A stretch of 42,528 bases of DNA from Flavobacteriaceae bacterium (GCA_009693575.1 SHWZ01000020.1:1-42528); one strand, 5' to 3'; shown: positions 17,738 through 26,687, counted from the stretch's first letter. Notes: generated by a model not told the origin, from the letters alone. Program-made: numbers and translations.

Positions 17738-18571
17738 ATGATTATGTTTCCAAATGCGAAGCTAAACCTTGGGCTGCGAGTGATAAGCAAAAGGTCTGAT
17801 GGCTATCACGACATTGAAAGTGTATTTGTACCCACACCTTGGTATGATGCTTTGGAGTTAAATGAAAATACAAAGTTCAAGCAAGGAGAGAATCCATGCA
17901 ATCTTACTATTTCTGGTTTGAATGTTGGGGGTGATGCAGCCCAAAATTTGGTAGTAAAGGCATACAAGTTATTATCTAAAACACATAGTTTGCCACCTGT
18001 TAATGTTCATTTGTTAAAATCCATTCCAATAGGTGCTGGGTTAGGTGGTGGCTCGGCTGATGGAGCTTTTATGCTAAAGTTGTTGAACATGTTTTGCAAC
18101 CTTGAATACTCAGAATCGGAGCTTGAAGTATATGCAGCACAACTTGGCAGCGATTGCTCATTCTTTATCCGCAACAAGCCTGCGATGGTTTCTGGCCGTG
18201 GCGATAGATTGGGTTGGCCTGAAATTAAATTGCAACAGCTATCAGTTCTAATGGTGTATCCAGGCATTCATCTCCCTACTATTGAAGCTTATTCAAACTT
18301 GAATATCGATAATCATTCAGGGAGTAAGTCACTTCTGGAGATCATTCATTCTCCGATAGAAGATTGGAAAGAAAACTTTCAAAACGATTTTGAAGAATAT
18401 GCTTTTGCAAAGTACCAGGAAATAAAATTATTGAAGGAAACTATTTACCAACAAGGAGCATTATATGCCAGCATGACTGGAAGTGGCTCAGCAGTTTTTG
18501 GCTTGTTTGATATGGAACCAAATATTTCATGGATTCCAGAAAACTATTATTGGAAATTGGGCAACCTCTGA
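17738..18571 (+). CDS. ispE: 4-diphosphocytidyl-2-C-methyl-D-erythritol kinase
   Basis: A 277-residue GHMP kinase that phosphorylates CDP-methylerythritol in the MEP isoprenoid pathway. The N-terminal NAKLNLGL carries the conserved Lys8. The ATP loop is PIGAGLGGGSADGAF near residues 90-104. LGSDCSFF carries the catalytic Asp, and MTGSGSAVFGLF is the third GHMP motif. Start choice is between the ATG at 17738 and one two codons later. Its last 25 bases overlap the convergent TIGR02757 gene. Confidence 0.93.
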   Translation: MIMFPNAKLNLGLRVISKRSDGYHDIESVFVPTPWYDALELNENTKFKQGENPCNLTISGLNVGGDAAQNLVVKAYKLLSKTHSLPPVNVHLLKSIPIGAGLGGGSADGAFMLKLLNMFCNLEYSESELEVYAAQLGSDCSFFIRNKPAMVSGRGDRLGWPEIKLQQLSVLMVYPGIHLPTIEAYSNLNIDNHSGSKSLLEIIHSPIEDWKENFQNDFEEYAFAKYQEIKLLKETIYQQGALYASMTGSGSAVFGLFDMEPNISWIPENYYWKLGNL

Positions 18572-19341
18572 GAGGCCTTCCCAAGCAGGCTCATTCCGTA
18601 CAAGGCGAAATCATATTTCACTGGGTCTTTGTGGTCAAATTTTCTTAGGACTTCGGTGAGTTCAATGGCTGTTTGCCAGTCGTCTTGTTTCCGGGTTATC
18701 AGTTTCAGTTGGCGAGCGGTGCGGCTCACATGCACATCAAGCGGGCATATCAATTTGGCAGGATTGATATGCTGCCAAATCCCAAAATCAACACCTTTGT
18801 CGTCTTGTCTTACCATCCATCGCAGGTACATATTCAATCGTTTGCAGGCAGATTTTTGGATAGGTGATGATATATGTTTATGAGTTCGGGTTGGGTAATT
18901 TTCCAGCGAAAAAAACAATTGCCGAAATCCATTTAATCCATATTGCACAGTTTCATCTTTCTTTCCAACGCCTTTGCTGAAAGCAGCCTCCAGCGAATCA
19001 TGCTTTTTGTAATACCAATTCAGGAAATGAATGAAGTACAAAAGGTCGGTGCTATTGAACGTGCGGTGAACAAATCCCTCAAATCGTTGTAAGTCATTTG
19101 GCTTGTGGTTCATAATAAATTCATGCGGTTTGCCTTCAAACAATTCTACCAGTTTATGACAATTAGCCAATATAGTTTTCCGCTGACCCCAAGCAAGTGT
19201 GGCGGCAAACAGTCCCATGATTTCTATATCTTGTTTTTGGGTAAAAAGGTGAGGAATAGAAATAGGGTCGTCTACAATGAAGCCTGGCTGGTTTACCAGT
19301 TCGCCGTATTCGTCCAATAATTTTTTAGTATCTTTTCTCAT
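18547..19341 (-). CDS. TIGR02757 family protein (DUF2400)
   Basis: A 264-residue protein of the TIGR02757 family, function unknown. Landmarks are DPISIPHLFTQKQDIEIMGLFAATLAWGQRKTI near the N-terminus, KSACKRLNMYLRWMVRQDD and ICPLDVHVSRTARQLKL. The last stretch recalls DNA glycosylase-like helical folds, but no catalytic residues can be assigned. Its start overlaps the PrsW stop (ATGA), so the two are an operon. The 3' end overlaps ispE by 25 bases. Confidence 0.85.
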   Translation of the reverse strand: MRKDTKKLLDEYGELVNQPGFIVDDPISIPHLFTQKQDIEIMGLFAATLAWGQRKTILANCHKLVELFEGKPHEFIMNHKPNDLQRFEGFVHRTFNSTDLLYFIHFLNWYYKKHDSLEAAFSKGVGKKDETVQYGLNGFRQLFFSLENYPTRTHKHISSPIQKSACKRLNMYLRWMVRQDDKGVDFGIWQHINPAKLICPLDVHVSRTARQLKLITRKQDDWQTAIELTEVLRKFDHKDPVKYDFALYGMSLLGKASQRLPNFQ

Positions 19342-20066
19342 TTGCTAGGTTCATCTTCTTCATCCTCTTCTGGCATTATGCCTTCCAATACAAATACGGA
19401 TTTTCCTGTATGTATTTTTATTGCACGAAGCGAGAGCCAAAGTCCCAAAAACAAAGAAGCAACCGCCCCCGACCATGTACCATTTTTTGCACCTACATAT
19501 AAGAAAAAATCGTAGGACCCATGAAACAAAACCGCTATGGATATGCCAGCCAACTTAAACCAAAATGCGTACCTTGGCCTGAACTTGGCCATGCCAACAA
19601 AGAAGCCCATCATCACCCCGAATGTTGCATGGGCAGGAACCGCAGTGAACATCCTCACCATACCTATTTCGATAGGGTTTTCACTTCCCAAAACATACAA
19701 TAGATTTTCAACAGTAGCAAAACCCATGGACACCATCACCGCGTAGGTTATTCCATCATAAGGTTCGTTGAATGCCGAGTGACGGTAATACCGTTTCAAG
19801 AACCAAAACTTGCAGAACTCCTCTGACAATGCAACGACAATAAAGGTATGAATTGCTGTGCCCCACAATCCACGAGGCAAGGCTATATGCCAATGATTGC
19901 ATGCCATTTGAATTGCGATTGCAGGAAGTGTACACAGACATCCCGAAAAGAAACTGAATATAAGCAACCGCAGCGGCTCTTTCTCAAACTTGTCACGCCA
20001 GTATATGAATATACAAACAGCAAGTCCGGGGGCTATGGCGAGGGAAGAGTATAGGAGGAGGTTCAA
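19338..20066 (-). CDS. PrsW family intramembrane metalloprotease
   Basis: A 242-residue membrane protein with about eight helices. It carries the conserved PrsW residues: Glu82-Glu83 (SEEFCKFW), Glu120-Asn121 (FATVENLLY), His146 (AHATFG) and His182 (FHGSYDF), which bind the catalytic zinc. PrsW cleaves an anti-sigma factor within the membrane in Bacillus; the substrate here is unknown, and no anti-sigma gene is adjacent. The last residues are acidic. It is translationally coupled to the TIGR02757 gene. Confidence 0.88.
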   Translation of the reverse strand: MNLLLYSSLAIAPGLAVCIFIYWRDKFEKEPLRLLIFSFFSGCLCTLPAIAIQMACNHWHIALPRGLWGTAIHTFIVVALSEEFCKFWFLKRYYRHSAFNEPYDGITYAVMVSMGFATVENLLYVLGSENPIEIGMVRMFTAVPAHATFGVMMGFFVGMAKFRPRYAFWFKLAGISIAVLFHGSYDFFLYVGAKNGTWSGAVASLFLGLWLSLRAIKIHTGKSVFVLEGIMPEEDEEDEPSK

Positions 20067-20069
20067 GGG

Positions 20070-20100
20070 AATGTGATAATGTGGAAATGTGATAATGTGG
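20070..20100. repeat. 15-bp direct repeat
   Basis: AATGTGATAATGTGG occurs at 20070-20084 and again at 20086-20100, in the gap between the PrsW and copper ATPase genes. Confidence 0.7.
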
Positions 20101-20133
20101 TTTTAAAGTCTATCCCTAAAGCTATAGGGAGAT

Positions 20134-22254
20134 TCATTTCTTTAATTTTATTCGCAACGAATTCCCAACTACTACTAGATCCGAAAAAGCCATGCCAAGA
20201 GCCGCCAGCATTGGGCTGAGGAAACCTGCAGCCGCCAATGGAATTGCTACTACGTTATACAAGAATGCCCAGAAAAGATTCTGGCGGATGGTTTTGTAGG
20301 TGGCAATGCCGGTGTTGAGAGCCTGGGGCAAGGCTGTTATTCCTTTTAACAATACCACATCGGCTGCATCACGAGCTACATCGGTTGCTCCGCTAATTGA
20401 TATACCCACATGAGATGCAGTGAGAGCCAAAGCATCGTTGATACCATCACCCAACATGGCTACTTTGTTGGTGCCGCACAGCTTTTTTACAATACTCACC
20501 TTCTGTCCAGGGGTCTTCCTAAAATATACTTCGCCAATGCCCAAAGCTGTCTGTACTTCTCTGCATTTTTTCTCCGAATCACCACTCAGCAATATCGTAT
20601 TTATGCCGCTCGCTCTGAGTAAGCTTATCAGTTCCATAGCACCTAGCATCAAGGTATCGCTCAAGTCAAATGCGGCAAGGGTAATTCCATTTCGGGTGAG
20701 ATAAATGTCAAATTCTGGATTGTCACTCTTTTGATTTTTTTGCAATGCCGGACTGCCTAAGGTATAGTTATTCCCAAAATGATCGTTGGCTTTTATGCCC
20801 AACCCTTTTTCTTCTTTTACTTCCGAAAATACAATGTTGTGGTGGTGCCAATCTTCATGCTTTTTTACAATGGACTTTGCCACGGGATGATTGCTTTGCG
20901 TTTCCAGGTGATGTATAATATTTTTTGCATCTCGCTCATTAAAATCAAAGGTCTCAAAGCGGGTTATTTCAAAGTCGCCATTGGTGAGTGTGCCTGTTTT
21001 ATCCAACACAACGGTATCAATCTGTGCCAAGTTTTCCAATACTGAGCCTCCTTTTACCAATATACCTTTTTTGGCTGCCTTTCCCAGCCCAACCATCACC
21101 GCAAGTGGTGTAGCAAGCCCCATGGCACACGGACATGATATAACCAATACCGCGATAGACCGCAGCAGACTTTCAGAAGCCGCAAGGCCTACGCCCCAAT
21201 AGTTGATGCAGAAAACAAACACTGCAATACCAGCCACCACAGGCACAAAGATGGCAGCTATCCTATCACCCAATTTTTGGATGGAGGGCTTGTCGGCCTT
21301 GGCTCTTTTTACCTGTTCTATTATTTGTGAAAGCAAAGTCTTTTGACCAACTTGGGTAGCTTTTATGTATATACTTCCGTCCGTAATGAGGCTGCCGCCA
21401 ATCACCGCACTGCCAAACCTTTTGCCAACAGGCATGCTTTCACCAGTCAACATTGACTCATCGGCCAAGGCTTCCCCACGTAGCACTTCCCCATCCACTG
21501 GTATACGTGAGCCATCATTCACCAGCAGCCTATCCCCTACTTTCACATCCTGCACCGCGATCTCTTCGGTCACCTCTTTGTTGGTGACAAGGTCGTGAAG
21601 CACTTTTAGGGCTTTCTCCGGTTGCAGTTTGCTTAGCGAATTGATAGCGGTAGTCGTTTGCTTCACCGATCGTTTCTCAATCAAATTTCCCAGCAATACC
21701 AATGTGATGATACTGGCTGTTGTCTCAAAATAAACTGCCTGCCATGGAAAGAAGAAAAGCAGAATCAAACTATACACAAACGCTGAAAACGACCCCATAA
21801 AAATGAGCACATCCATATTGGGTACAAGCACCTTCACACTTTGCCAACCGCTTCGCCCAAAATGCTTGAAGCCAACCCAAGCCACAGGTAGGCATAGTAT
21901 CAGTTGCAGCCATCCATTATGCATGGCATGAAAGCCCGGCAACATGTGCATCATCAATAGCACTGTGAACGGAAGTGTGAACCAAAACTTCTGCTCAGGG
22001 GTTGAAAGGACTGGTCGCTTCTCCGCCTGATGAACATTCGTTTTGGCCACATGATAGCCAAGCGAATCAATACCTTTTTCTAATACGGATAATGGCTTCT
22101 GAACGGCATTCACAAACCGCACTTCGTCCGTACCAAAGTCTACATATACTTCTTTCATACCTTGCCCTTCCAGGTATTTGCTCACCGTGCGGGCACAGCT
22201 GCTGCAAGTCATGCCTTCCACTTTCATCTCCACCAAGTTTTCGAGGGTATCCAT
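20134..22254 (-). CDS. copA: heavy-metal (copper) translocating P1B-type ATPase
   Basis: A 706-residue pump that exports Cu(I), and possibly Ag(I), from the cytoplasm. One N-terminal HMA domain has the metal-binding GMTCSSC (Cys17, Cys20). The channel motif is CPC at 374-376 (ISCPCAMGLATP). The phosphorylated Asp418 lies in DKTGTLT. The ATP-binding SNHPVAKSI carries the HP pair typical of this class, and GDGINDALALT completes the hinge. The CPC motif points to monovalent copper rather than zinc. No metalloregulator or chaperone gene is adjacent. Confidence 0.94.
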   Translation of the reverse strand: MDTLENLVEMKVEGMTCSSCARTVSKYLEGQGMKEVYVDFGTDEVRFVNAVQKPLSVLEKGIDSLGYHVAKTNVHQAEKRPVLSTPEQKFWFTLPFTVLLMMHMLPGFHAMHNGWLQLILCLPVAWVGFKHFGRSGWQSVKVLVPNMDVLIFMGSFSAFVYSLILLFFFPWQAVYFETTASIITLVLLGNLIEKRSVKQTTTAINSLSKLQPEKALKVLHDLVTNKEVTEEIAVQDVKVGDRLLVNDGSRIPVDGEVLRGEALADESMLTGESMPVGKRFGSAVIGGSLITDGSIYIKATQVGQKTLLSQIIEQVKRAKADKPSIQKLGDRIAAIFVPVVAGIAVFVFCINYWGVGLAASESLLRSIAVLVISCPCAMGLATPLAVMVGLGKAAKKGILVKGGSVLENLAQIDTVVLDKTGTLTNGDFEITRFETFDFNERDAKNIIHHLETQSNHPVAKSIVKKHEDWHHHNIVFSEVKEEKGLGIKANDHFGNNYTLGSPALQKNQKSDNPEFDIYLTRNGITLAAFDLSDTLMLGAMELISLLRASGINTILLSGDSEKKCREVQTALGIGEVYFRKTPGQKVSIVKKLCGTNKVAMLGDGINDALALTASHVGISISGATDVARDAADVVLLKGITALPQALNTGIATYKTIRQNLFWAFLYNVVAIPLAAAGFLSPMLAALGMAFSDLVVVGNSLRIKLKK

Positions 22255-22375
22255 TGGGGCAAAGCTAATGCTAGGGGCAAGAGGGGAAAACCAGGGAATG
22301 TAAGCGAGGGTACTAATTCGTTTTTTCGAATTTTCTATTCAATCCGAACACTAACACCAAATAACGATGTAGATA

Positions 22376-22831
22376 TTATTTGACTGCCACCACCGAAATC
22401 TCAACTTTGGCTCCTTTGGGCAAGGCACTCACCTGCACCGTTTCGCGGGCGGGTGGGTTGCTTGCGAAATAGCTGCCATACATTTCGTTGATAGCAGCAA
22501 AGTCTCCCAGATTGGTGCAGTAGATGGTGCATTTGGCCACATGCTCGAAACCATATCCAGCAGCTGTAAGCACAGCTTTTAAGTTTTCCAATACGCGTTG
22601 GGTTTCGGCCTTTATGTCGGTCTGCTCCATCTGTCCAGTTTGGGGGTTCAGGGCTATTTGGCCGCTCACATAGAGGGTGTTGCCCATAAGCACAGCTTGG
22701 CTGTATGGGCCAATAGGTTGCGGGGCATCGTTGGTAAGTATGATTTGTTTTTCCATTGTCTTTTTGTTTTTTTGGGCAAAGGTCGGGTGCAGGACCAAAG
22801 CCAGCACAAGGGTGAGGAATATGTATTTCAT
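22376..22831 (-). CDS. RidA family deaminase, possibly with an export signal
   Basis: The core is RidA, which hydrolyses reactive enamine/imine intermediates formed by PLP enzymes. Landmarks are APQPIGPYSQAV, LYVSGQIALNPQTG, the substrate-binding Arg in PPARETVQVSALP, and the C-terminal VEISVVAVK. The frame opens at 22831 with MKYIFLTLVLALVLHPTFAQ, a credible signal peptide, giving 151 residues. A second ATG at 22756 (MEKQIILT) gives the standard 126-residue cytoplasmic form. Both starts are plausible; the longer one would give a periplasmic RidA. Confidence 0.88.
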   Translation of the reverse strand: MKYIFLTLVLALVLHPTFAQKNKKTMEKQIILTNDAPQPIGPYSQAVLMGNTLYVSGQIALNPQTGQMEQTDIKAETQRVLENLKAVLTAAGYGFEHVAKCTIYCTNLGDFAAINEMYGSYFASNPPARETVQVSALPKGAKVEISVVAVK

Positions 22832-22885
22832 TTTGATAAATTTAGGATTGATCTAGTTTTTCTTATTTACTTTATGCTGGTTCTT

Positions 22886-22955
22886 GTCACTCTGAGGCTT
22901 GTCGAAAAGACGTTTCAGCATCTTGTTTGAGATTCCGAAATAAGTTCGGAATGAC
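22886..22955. repeat. 70-bp palindromic intergenic repeat element
   Basis: The element begins GTCACTCTGA and ends TCGGAATGAC, imperfect inverted ends (8 of 10). Inside is a perfect hairpin ATTCCGAA/TTCGGAAT (22932-22939 and 22945-22952). It matches a type of intergenic repeat I have seen across Bacteroidota. It lies between the RidA and omega-amidase genes. Confidence 0.6.
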
Positions 22956-22963
22956 GGCTACAG

Positions 22964-23734
22964 TTAATCTTTTATTTCAAAACTATCCGCATCACTCAGA
23001 ACCGGAAACTGCTTTCTAAAATCAAGCAAGGTTTGTAAATCAATTTCTATCTTGCCAATAGTTTCCAACCCTTGTCCCTGCTCCCAGATTATTTCTCCCT
23101 TAGGCGAAACAACACAGCTAAAGCCATTGTGCTCCATGCTGTTGCCATCAACCCCTACCCTATTCACGGCCGCTACATAGCATTGGTTTTCGATGGCTCG
23201 GGCTATCAGCAGTTGCCGCCAAGGGTAGCTGCGAACGGAGGGCCAATTGGCAACACAAAGCAGTAGGTCGTAGTCGCCCACATTCCTGCACCAAACTGGG
23301 AAACGCAAATCATAACAAACGATTGGGCGGATTCGCCAACCTTTATGCTCAATTATTACCTTCTCCTTTCCAGCAGTATAATGATTATTCTCCTCGCCCA
23401 TGCTGAACAAATGCCGTTTATCGTAGCTCTGTATATCGCCATTTGGCATGGCCCACACAAACCTGTTGAAATACCTGCCCCCATCAACCATCGACAAACT
23501 TCCACACACCACTGCACCTGTCTTAGCAGCCATTTCATTCATCCATTGTATTTCTATTCCATCCATTGTCGCAGCATATTTCTCCGGCTGCATAGTAAAG
23601 CCAGTGGCGAACATTTCGGGCAGTATAATTATATCTACGCCAGCCTCCAGCAACTCCAACTTTCCTGAAAGCATATCAAGGTTTGCCTGGTGATTTTCCC
23701 AAATGAGATTGGTTTGGATGATGGTGAGTTTCAT
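22964..23734 (-). CDS. omega-amidase / nitrilase family hydrolase
   Basis: A 256-residue carbon-nitrogen hydrolase with the nitrilase triad Glu40 (IILPEMFATGF), Lys106 (YDKRHLF) and Cys140 (PIVCYDLRFP). MFATGFTMQP and the KRHLFSMGEE loop resemble omega-amidases such as E. coli YafV, which hydrolyse the 2-oxoacid amides left after glutamine-dependent transamination. The adjacent upstream gene is a methionine aminotransferase of the glutamine-using type, 13 bp away on the same strand. The pair suggests a methionine salvage or transamination unit. Confidence 0.87.
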   Translation of the reverse strand: MKLTIIQTNLIWENHQANLDMLSGKLELLEAGVDIIILPEMFATGFTMQPEKYAATMDGIEIQWMNEMAAKTGAVVCGSLSMVDGGRYFNRFVWAMPNGDIQSYDKRHLFSMGEENNHYTAGKEKVIIEHKGWRIRPIVCYDLRFPVWCRNVGDYDLLLCVANWPSVRSYPWRQLLIARAIENQCYVAAVNRVGVDGNSMEHNGFSCVVSPKGEIIWEQGQGLETIGKIEIDLQTLLDFRKQFPVLSDADSFEIKD

Positions 23735-23747
23735 TGGGGTGTAATAT

Positions 23748-24905
23748 TTAAACTTTCACCAACCGTTCTGCAGCTTGCTCCAATGTTTCGCTGGTTTTGG
23801 CAAAACAGAACCGCAGTATTTTATTGTCTTCGCCCATTTGGTAAAAGGCCGACACGGGAATAGCGGCGACACCATGTTCGCGGGTGAGGCGGGCTGCAAA
23901 ATCCAGATCTTTTTCGTGGGTTATCTTTTCGTAGCTGGCACATTGAAAATAGCTACCTTGGCAGGGCAGCAGCTTGAAACGGCTTCCCTGCATCAGCTTC
24001 TGAAACTCGTCACGCTTTTGCTGGTACATGGCCGCAATCTCTAGGTAAGCTTCCTTGTCTTTGATATATTCGGCCAGGGCATACTGGGTGGGTGTGTGCG
24101 TGCTGAAAGCCATAAACTGATATACCTTACGAATCTCGGTCATCAGCTTGGCGGGAGCACTCACATAGCCAATCTTCCAGCCTGTGGTATGGTAGGTTTT
24201 GCCAAACGATGAAACGATGACGCTTTGGGCAGCCAGCTTGGGGTAGCGGGCCACACTCTGATGCTCCATGCCGTCGAAAATGATATGCTCGTAAACTTCG
24301 TCGCTCAGCACTATTATTTCCGAATTCTCCACAATCTTTTGCAGCTTTTGCATATCGGCAGCCCCCAGTACAGTGCCGGTCGGGTTGTTGGGTGTGTTGA
24401 TGATAATCATGCGGGTGCGGGGGTTCGCGAGCTTATTTATCTCGTTCCAGTCTATGGTGTAGCCAGGCATTTTGTAGCTGGCGTATACAGCCCGCCCGCC
24501 GTTCATCTCTATGGCAGGCACATAGCTGTCGTAGCAGGGTTCTATCACTATCACTTCATCCCCTTCCCTCACTAGTGCCGATATGGTGGCATACAAAGCA
24601 AGCGTTCCGCCGGGCATAATAGTAATCTCCGTATCTGGATTGTATTGTGACGAGTAAAGGTCTTCAATTTTCTGGGCAATCAACTCACGCAGGGGCATTA
24701 GACCTGGCATGGGTGCATATTGGTTGTGTCCGGCTTGCATAGCCTCAGCCACCAGCGATACCAGCTTGGGCGAGCAGGGAAAATTGGGAAACCCCTGAGC
24801 AAGGTTGATGGCATTATGCTTGGCTGCCAAGGCACTCATCACCGTAAAAATAGTGGTGCCCACACGGGGCATCTTGGTCTTTATCGTTCCTTTGTATTCG
24901 GGCAT
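23748..24905 (-). CDS. methionine aminotransferase (class I/II PLP enzyme)
   Basis: A 385-residue fold-type I aminotransferase. The PLP lysine is Lys236 in SSFGKTYHTTGWKIGY, the pattern of the KAT/YbdL methionine aminotransferase group. INLAQGFPNFPC, TPNNPTGTV and SDEVYEHIIF are supporting motifs. It likely transfers the amino group from methionine, with aromatic or glutamine donors as alternatives. ATG at 24905 (MPEYKGTI) is chosen; 17 codons upstream to 24956 remain open but look unlike the family. It is followed by the omega-amidase gene. Confidence 0.88.
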   Translation of the reverse strand: MPEYKGTIKTKMPRVGTTIFTVMSALAAKHNAINLAQGFPNFPCSPKLVSLVAEAMQAGHNQYAPMPGLMPLRELIAQKIEDLYSSQYNPDTEITIMPGGTLALYATISALVREGDEVIVIEPCYDSYVPAIEMNGGRAVYASYKMPGYTIDWNEINKLANPRTRMIIINTPNNPTGTVLGAADMQKLQKIVENSEIIVLSDEVYEHIIFDGMEHQSVARYPKLAAQSVIVSSFGKTYHTTGWKIGYVSAPAKLMTEIRKVYQFMAFSTHTPTQYALAEYIKDKEAYLEIAAMYQQKRDEFQKLMQGSRFKLLPCQGSYFQCASYEKITHEKDLDFAARLTREHGVAAIPVSAFYQMGEDNKILRFCFAKTSETLEQAAERLVKV

Positions 24906-24947
24906 AATTGTGTGTGGCAAAAATAGAGATAAAAGCCCCCAGCCGCA

Positions 24948-25047
24948 TTCCCGCATTCGTCAGGATTTGCAATCCTGACTTGTTGAGGTTGGGATTTGAA
25001 ATCCCATTCTCATTTGGTTTGGATTAAAAATCTCGACCAGCGGGAGA
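24948..25047. repeat. cluster of three short palindromes (REP-like)
   Basis: Three related small palindromes occur in a row: GTCAGGATT/AATCCTGAC (24959-24979), TGGGATT/AATCCCA around 24990-25006, and GGATTAAAAATC at 25021-25032. The outer bases TCCCGC near 24950 and GCGGGA near 25040 are inverted, so the whole block can fold. It lies between the aminotransferase gene and the secreted unknown. Confidence 0.6.
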
Positions 25048-25066
25048 GAACAAGCAAAGAATCCCA

Positions 25067-25588
25067 CTACAACTTCACTTCAACAAGGTACTCTAAAGTT
25101 CTCTTTTGTTTTTCCTCAGTTTTATATGATTCGAATTTGTTCTTATTATAGATAACAGCTCCACTACTAATATTTCCTAAAAACTTTTTACAGGTACGAA
25201 AATTTTCCTGTTTCCCCCACCAAGCCGTCATGTCAAAATAACCATTGATTAAATAGAGCTTTTTCACATAAAGGTGGCGTGTGCTAATATCAATAATTGT
25301 TGTGTCAGTATGGGTAATAAAGACAAGTCTGCTGTCTGTAACGACCGTATGTTGCGAAAACTTGAATGAATTATTTAAGGTGTCATATTCAAGTTTATTA
25401 TCTCCATAAACTCCAAAAGGTTCGCTAAACAACTTTATGTTGCCTTTCTTATATTCTTCCAACGTTATTTTATTCCCCTGAATGTCATACAAATTAAACC
25501 AGAAAAAATATTGCCAACTGGCCTGTCCAAAAACACTCAAGTTGATACTTGTAAAGCAAACACATAAAATCAATTTTCGGATGCTCAT
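25067..25588 (-). CDS. secreted protein of unknown function
   Basis: A 173-residue protein with a signal peptide (MSIRKLILCVCFTSINLSVFGQ, cut after the Gly-Gln region). The mature part is rich in Phe, Tyr and Trp, such as WQYFFWFNLYDIQGN, and looks beta-rich. No domain is recognised. It is flanked on both sides by palindromic repeat elements and by a 440-bp gap, so it may be an accessory gene. Confidence 0.65.
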   Translation of the reverse strand: MSIRKLILCVCFTSINLSVFGQASWQYFFWFNLYDIQGNKITLEEYKKGNIKLFSEPFGVYGDNKLEYDTLNNSFKFSQHTVVTDSRLVFITHTDTTIIDISTRHLYVKKLYLINGYFDMTAWWGKQENFRTCKKFLGNISSGAVIYNKNKFESYKTEEKQKRTLEYLVEVKL

Positions 25589-26027
25589 TTTGGTTTCGCG
25601 GTTTGATTGCTTTGTTTGCTGTTTATGTCACAAATGTAATCCTCTCCCAAGTTCCTTCAGCTAAAAGCAGACGGAACTTGATTGGTTGTGCAGTCAGTGG
25701 GTTTGGGGCACTGTCAGGTGTTTCCACCTGACAGCATCCTTACAAAAAACTCCTGAATTGTTACAGTCAGGGGGTTTTCTAAAATCTTTATACTCCTGTT
25801 AAGATTGTTGTAAGCGACGGCTTATTCTTCAGCCCATTTTTTTCACTTCAAAGCCTTTTTGTTTGAATTGCTAGTAAGCATTCCAGATGCTTTTTCAATC
25901 ACAAAAGAATATAGCGATAGGAAGATAAACCAAGGATTTCACCTACTATACTATATGCACAAAAAATGACCTTTTACCAAAGCTTTGAGCAAGACAATAT
26001 TTTGTTGCTTAAAAATTAATGCCAAAT
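25589..26027. other. 439-bp intergenic tract
   Basis: No intact gene is visible. It holds a perfect hairpin (listed separately at 25711-25734). A forward frame without a start, about 25820-25969, reads FLFELLVSIPDAF, then SITKEYSDRKINQGF, and ends in a stop. This looks like possible coding residue but cannot be assigned. Confidence 0.4.
25711..25734. repeat. perfect 10-bp hairpin, REP-like
   Basis: CTGTCAGGTG, loop TTTC, CACCTGACAG. It has no T-run, so a terminator is unlikely. The sequence resembles short intergenic palindromes I recall from other Bacteroidota. Confidence 0.6.
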
Positions 26028-26687
26028 TTAATTAGTAAGGATAACTACCTTATTTAGCTCTTGCAGTGTAAGGGTACTCGTGTTACCATACTCCCCAAAT
26101 AGCTTCAACAATGTATTAAACTGCGTTTTATGTGCCTTTGAAACTACCACTTTATTGAAGATTAATAGCCCTTTGGGGGCTAAAATGGAAGCAATTTGAC
26201 CAACAAATGGCTCCATCTCAAATTGAGGAGGCACGTCCAATCCGTTGTACAAGTCCACAATAAGGAGATCGAAACTGGCTTTCTTTTCTGTTACAAACTG
26301 AGCGGCATCGGTTTCCACTATTTCAAGATTCTCATAATCGCCAAGTCCAAAATATTGCTTCCCCAACCTGATTACCTCCGGGTCATGCTCCACTCCGACT
26401 ATAGGTGCGTCCTGCCTGTATTTATTGCGAAGCAAATCCACTACAGAGCCGGCACCCAATCCCAGCACAAGAATGTTGGCGAACTTACGTTTCCTGAAAT
26501 CAAGTTTGTAAAAAATATCATCAAACACCCAGTGCAATGCCCCAAAGGAGTAATTGCCTTCGCCACCGTTAAGCACTAATTGACCATCCACATGCACTAC
26601 TTCAAGTGTTGGGTTGAGGCTGCTCAGGGTAGTTTCTACCACCTTGTCATGCTTCTGCGGGCTTAGCCAATCATCAAGCCATTTCAA
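26028..26687 (-). CDS. spermidine-synthase-like methyltransferase-fold protein
   Basis: A 219-residue Rossmann-fold protein. It has the SAM/dcSAM glycine loop LVLGLGAGSVVDLLR, the acidic GVEHDPEVIRLG and LLIVDLYNG, matching the core of spermidine-synthase-like proteins. The small N-terminal beta domain of true spermidine synthases is only partly present, so polyamine synthesis cannot be assumed; a methyltransferase role is equally possible. Its start overlaps the stop of the NlpC/P60 gene (26684-26687), so they are cotranscribed. Confidence 0.75.
   Translation of the reverse strand: MKWLDDWLSPQKHDKVVETTLSSLNPTLEVVHVDGQLVLNGGEGNYSFGALHWVFDDIFYKLDFRKRKFANILVLGLGAGSVVDLLRNKYRQDAPIVGVEHDPEVIRLGKQYFGLGDYENLEIVETDAAQFVTEKKASFDLLIVDLYNGLDVPPQFEMEPFVGQIASILAPKGLLIFNKVVVSKAHKTQFNTLLKLFGEYGNTSTLTLQELNKVVILTN

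Noticed and set aside
24225-24575. A forward 116-residue open frame
   Set aside because: It lies wholly within the methionine aminotransferase gene in antisense and has no recognisable features.
24948-25047. A short CRISPR array
   Set aside because: The palindromes are not identical direct repeats with equal spacers, and no cas gene is present.
25711-25734. An intrinsic terminator
   Set aside because: The stem is perfect but no T-run follows on either strand, and no gene ends close by.
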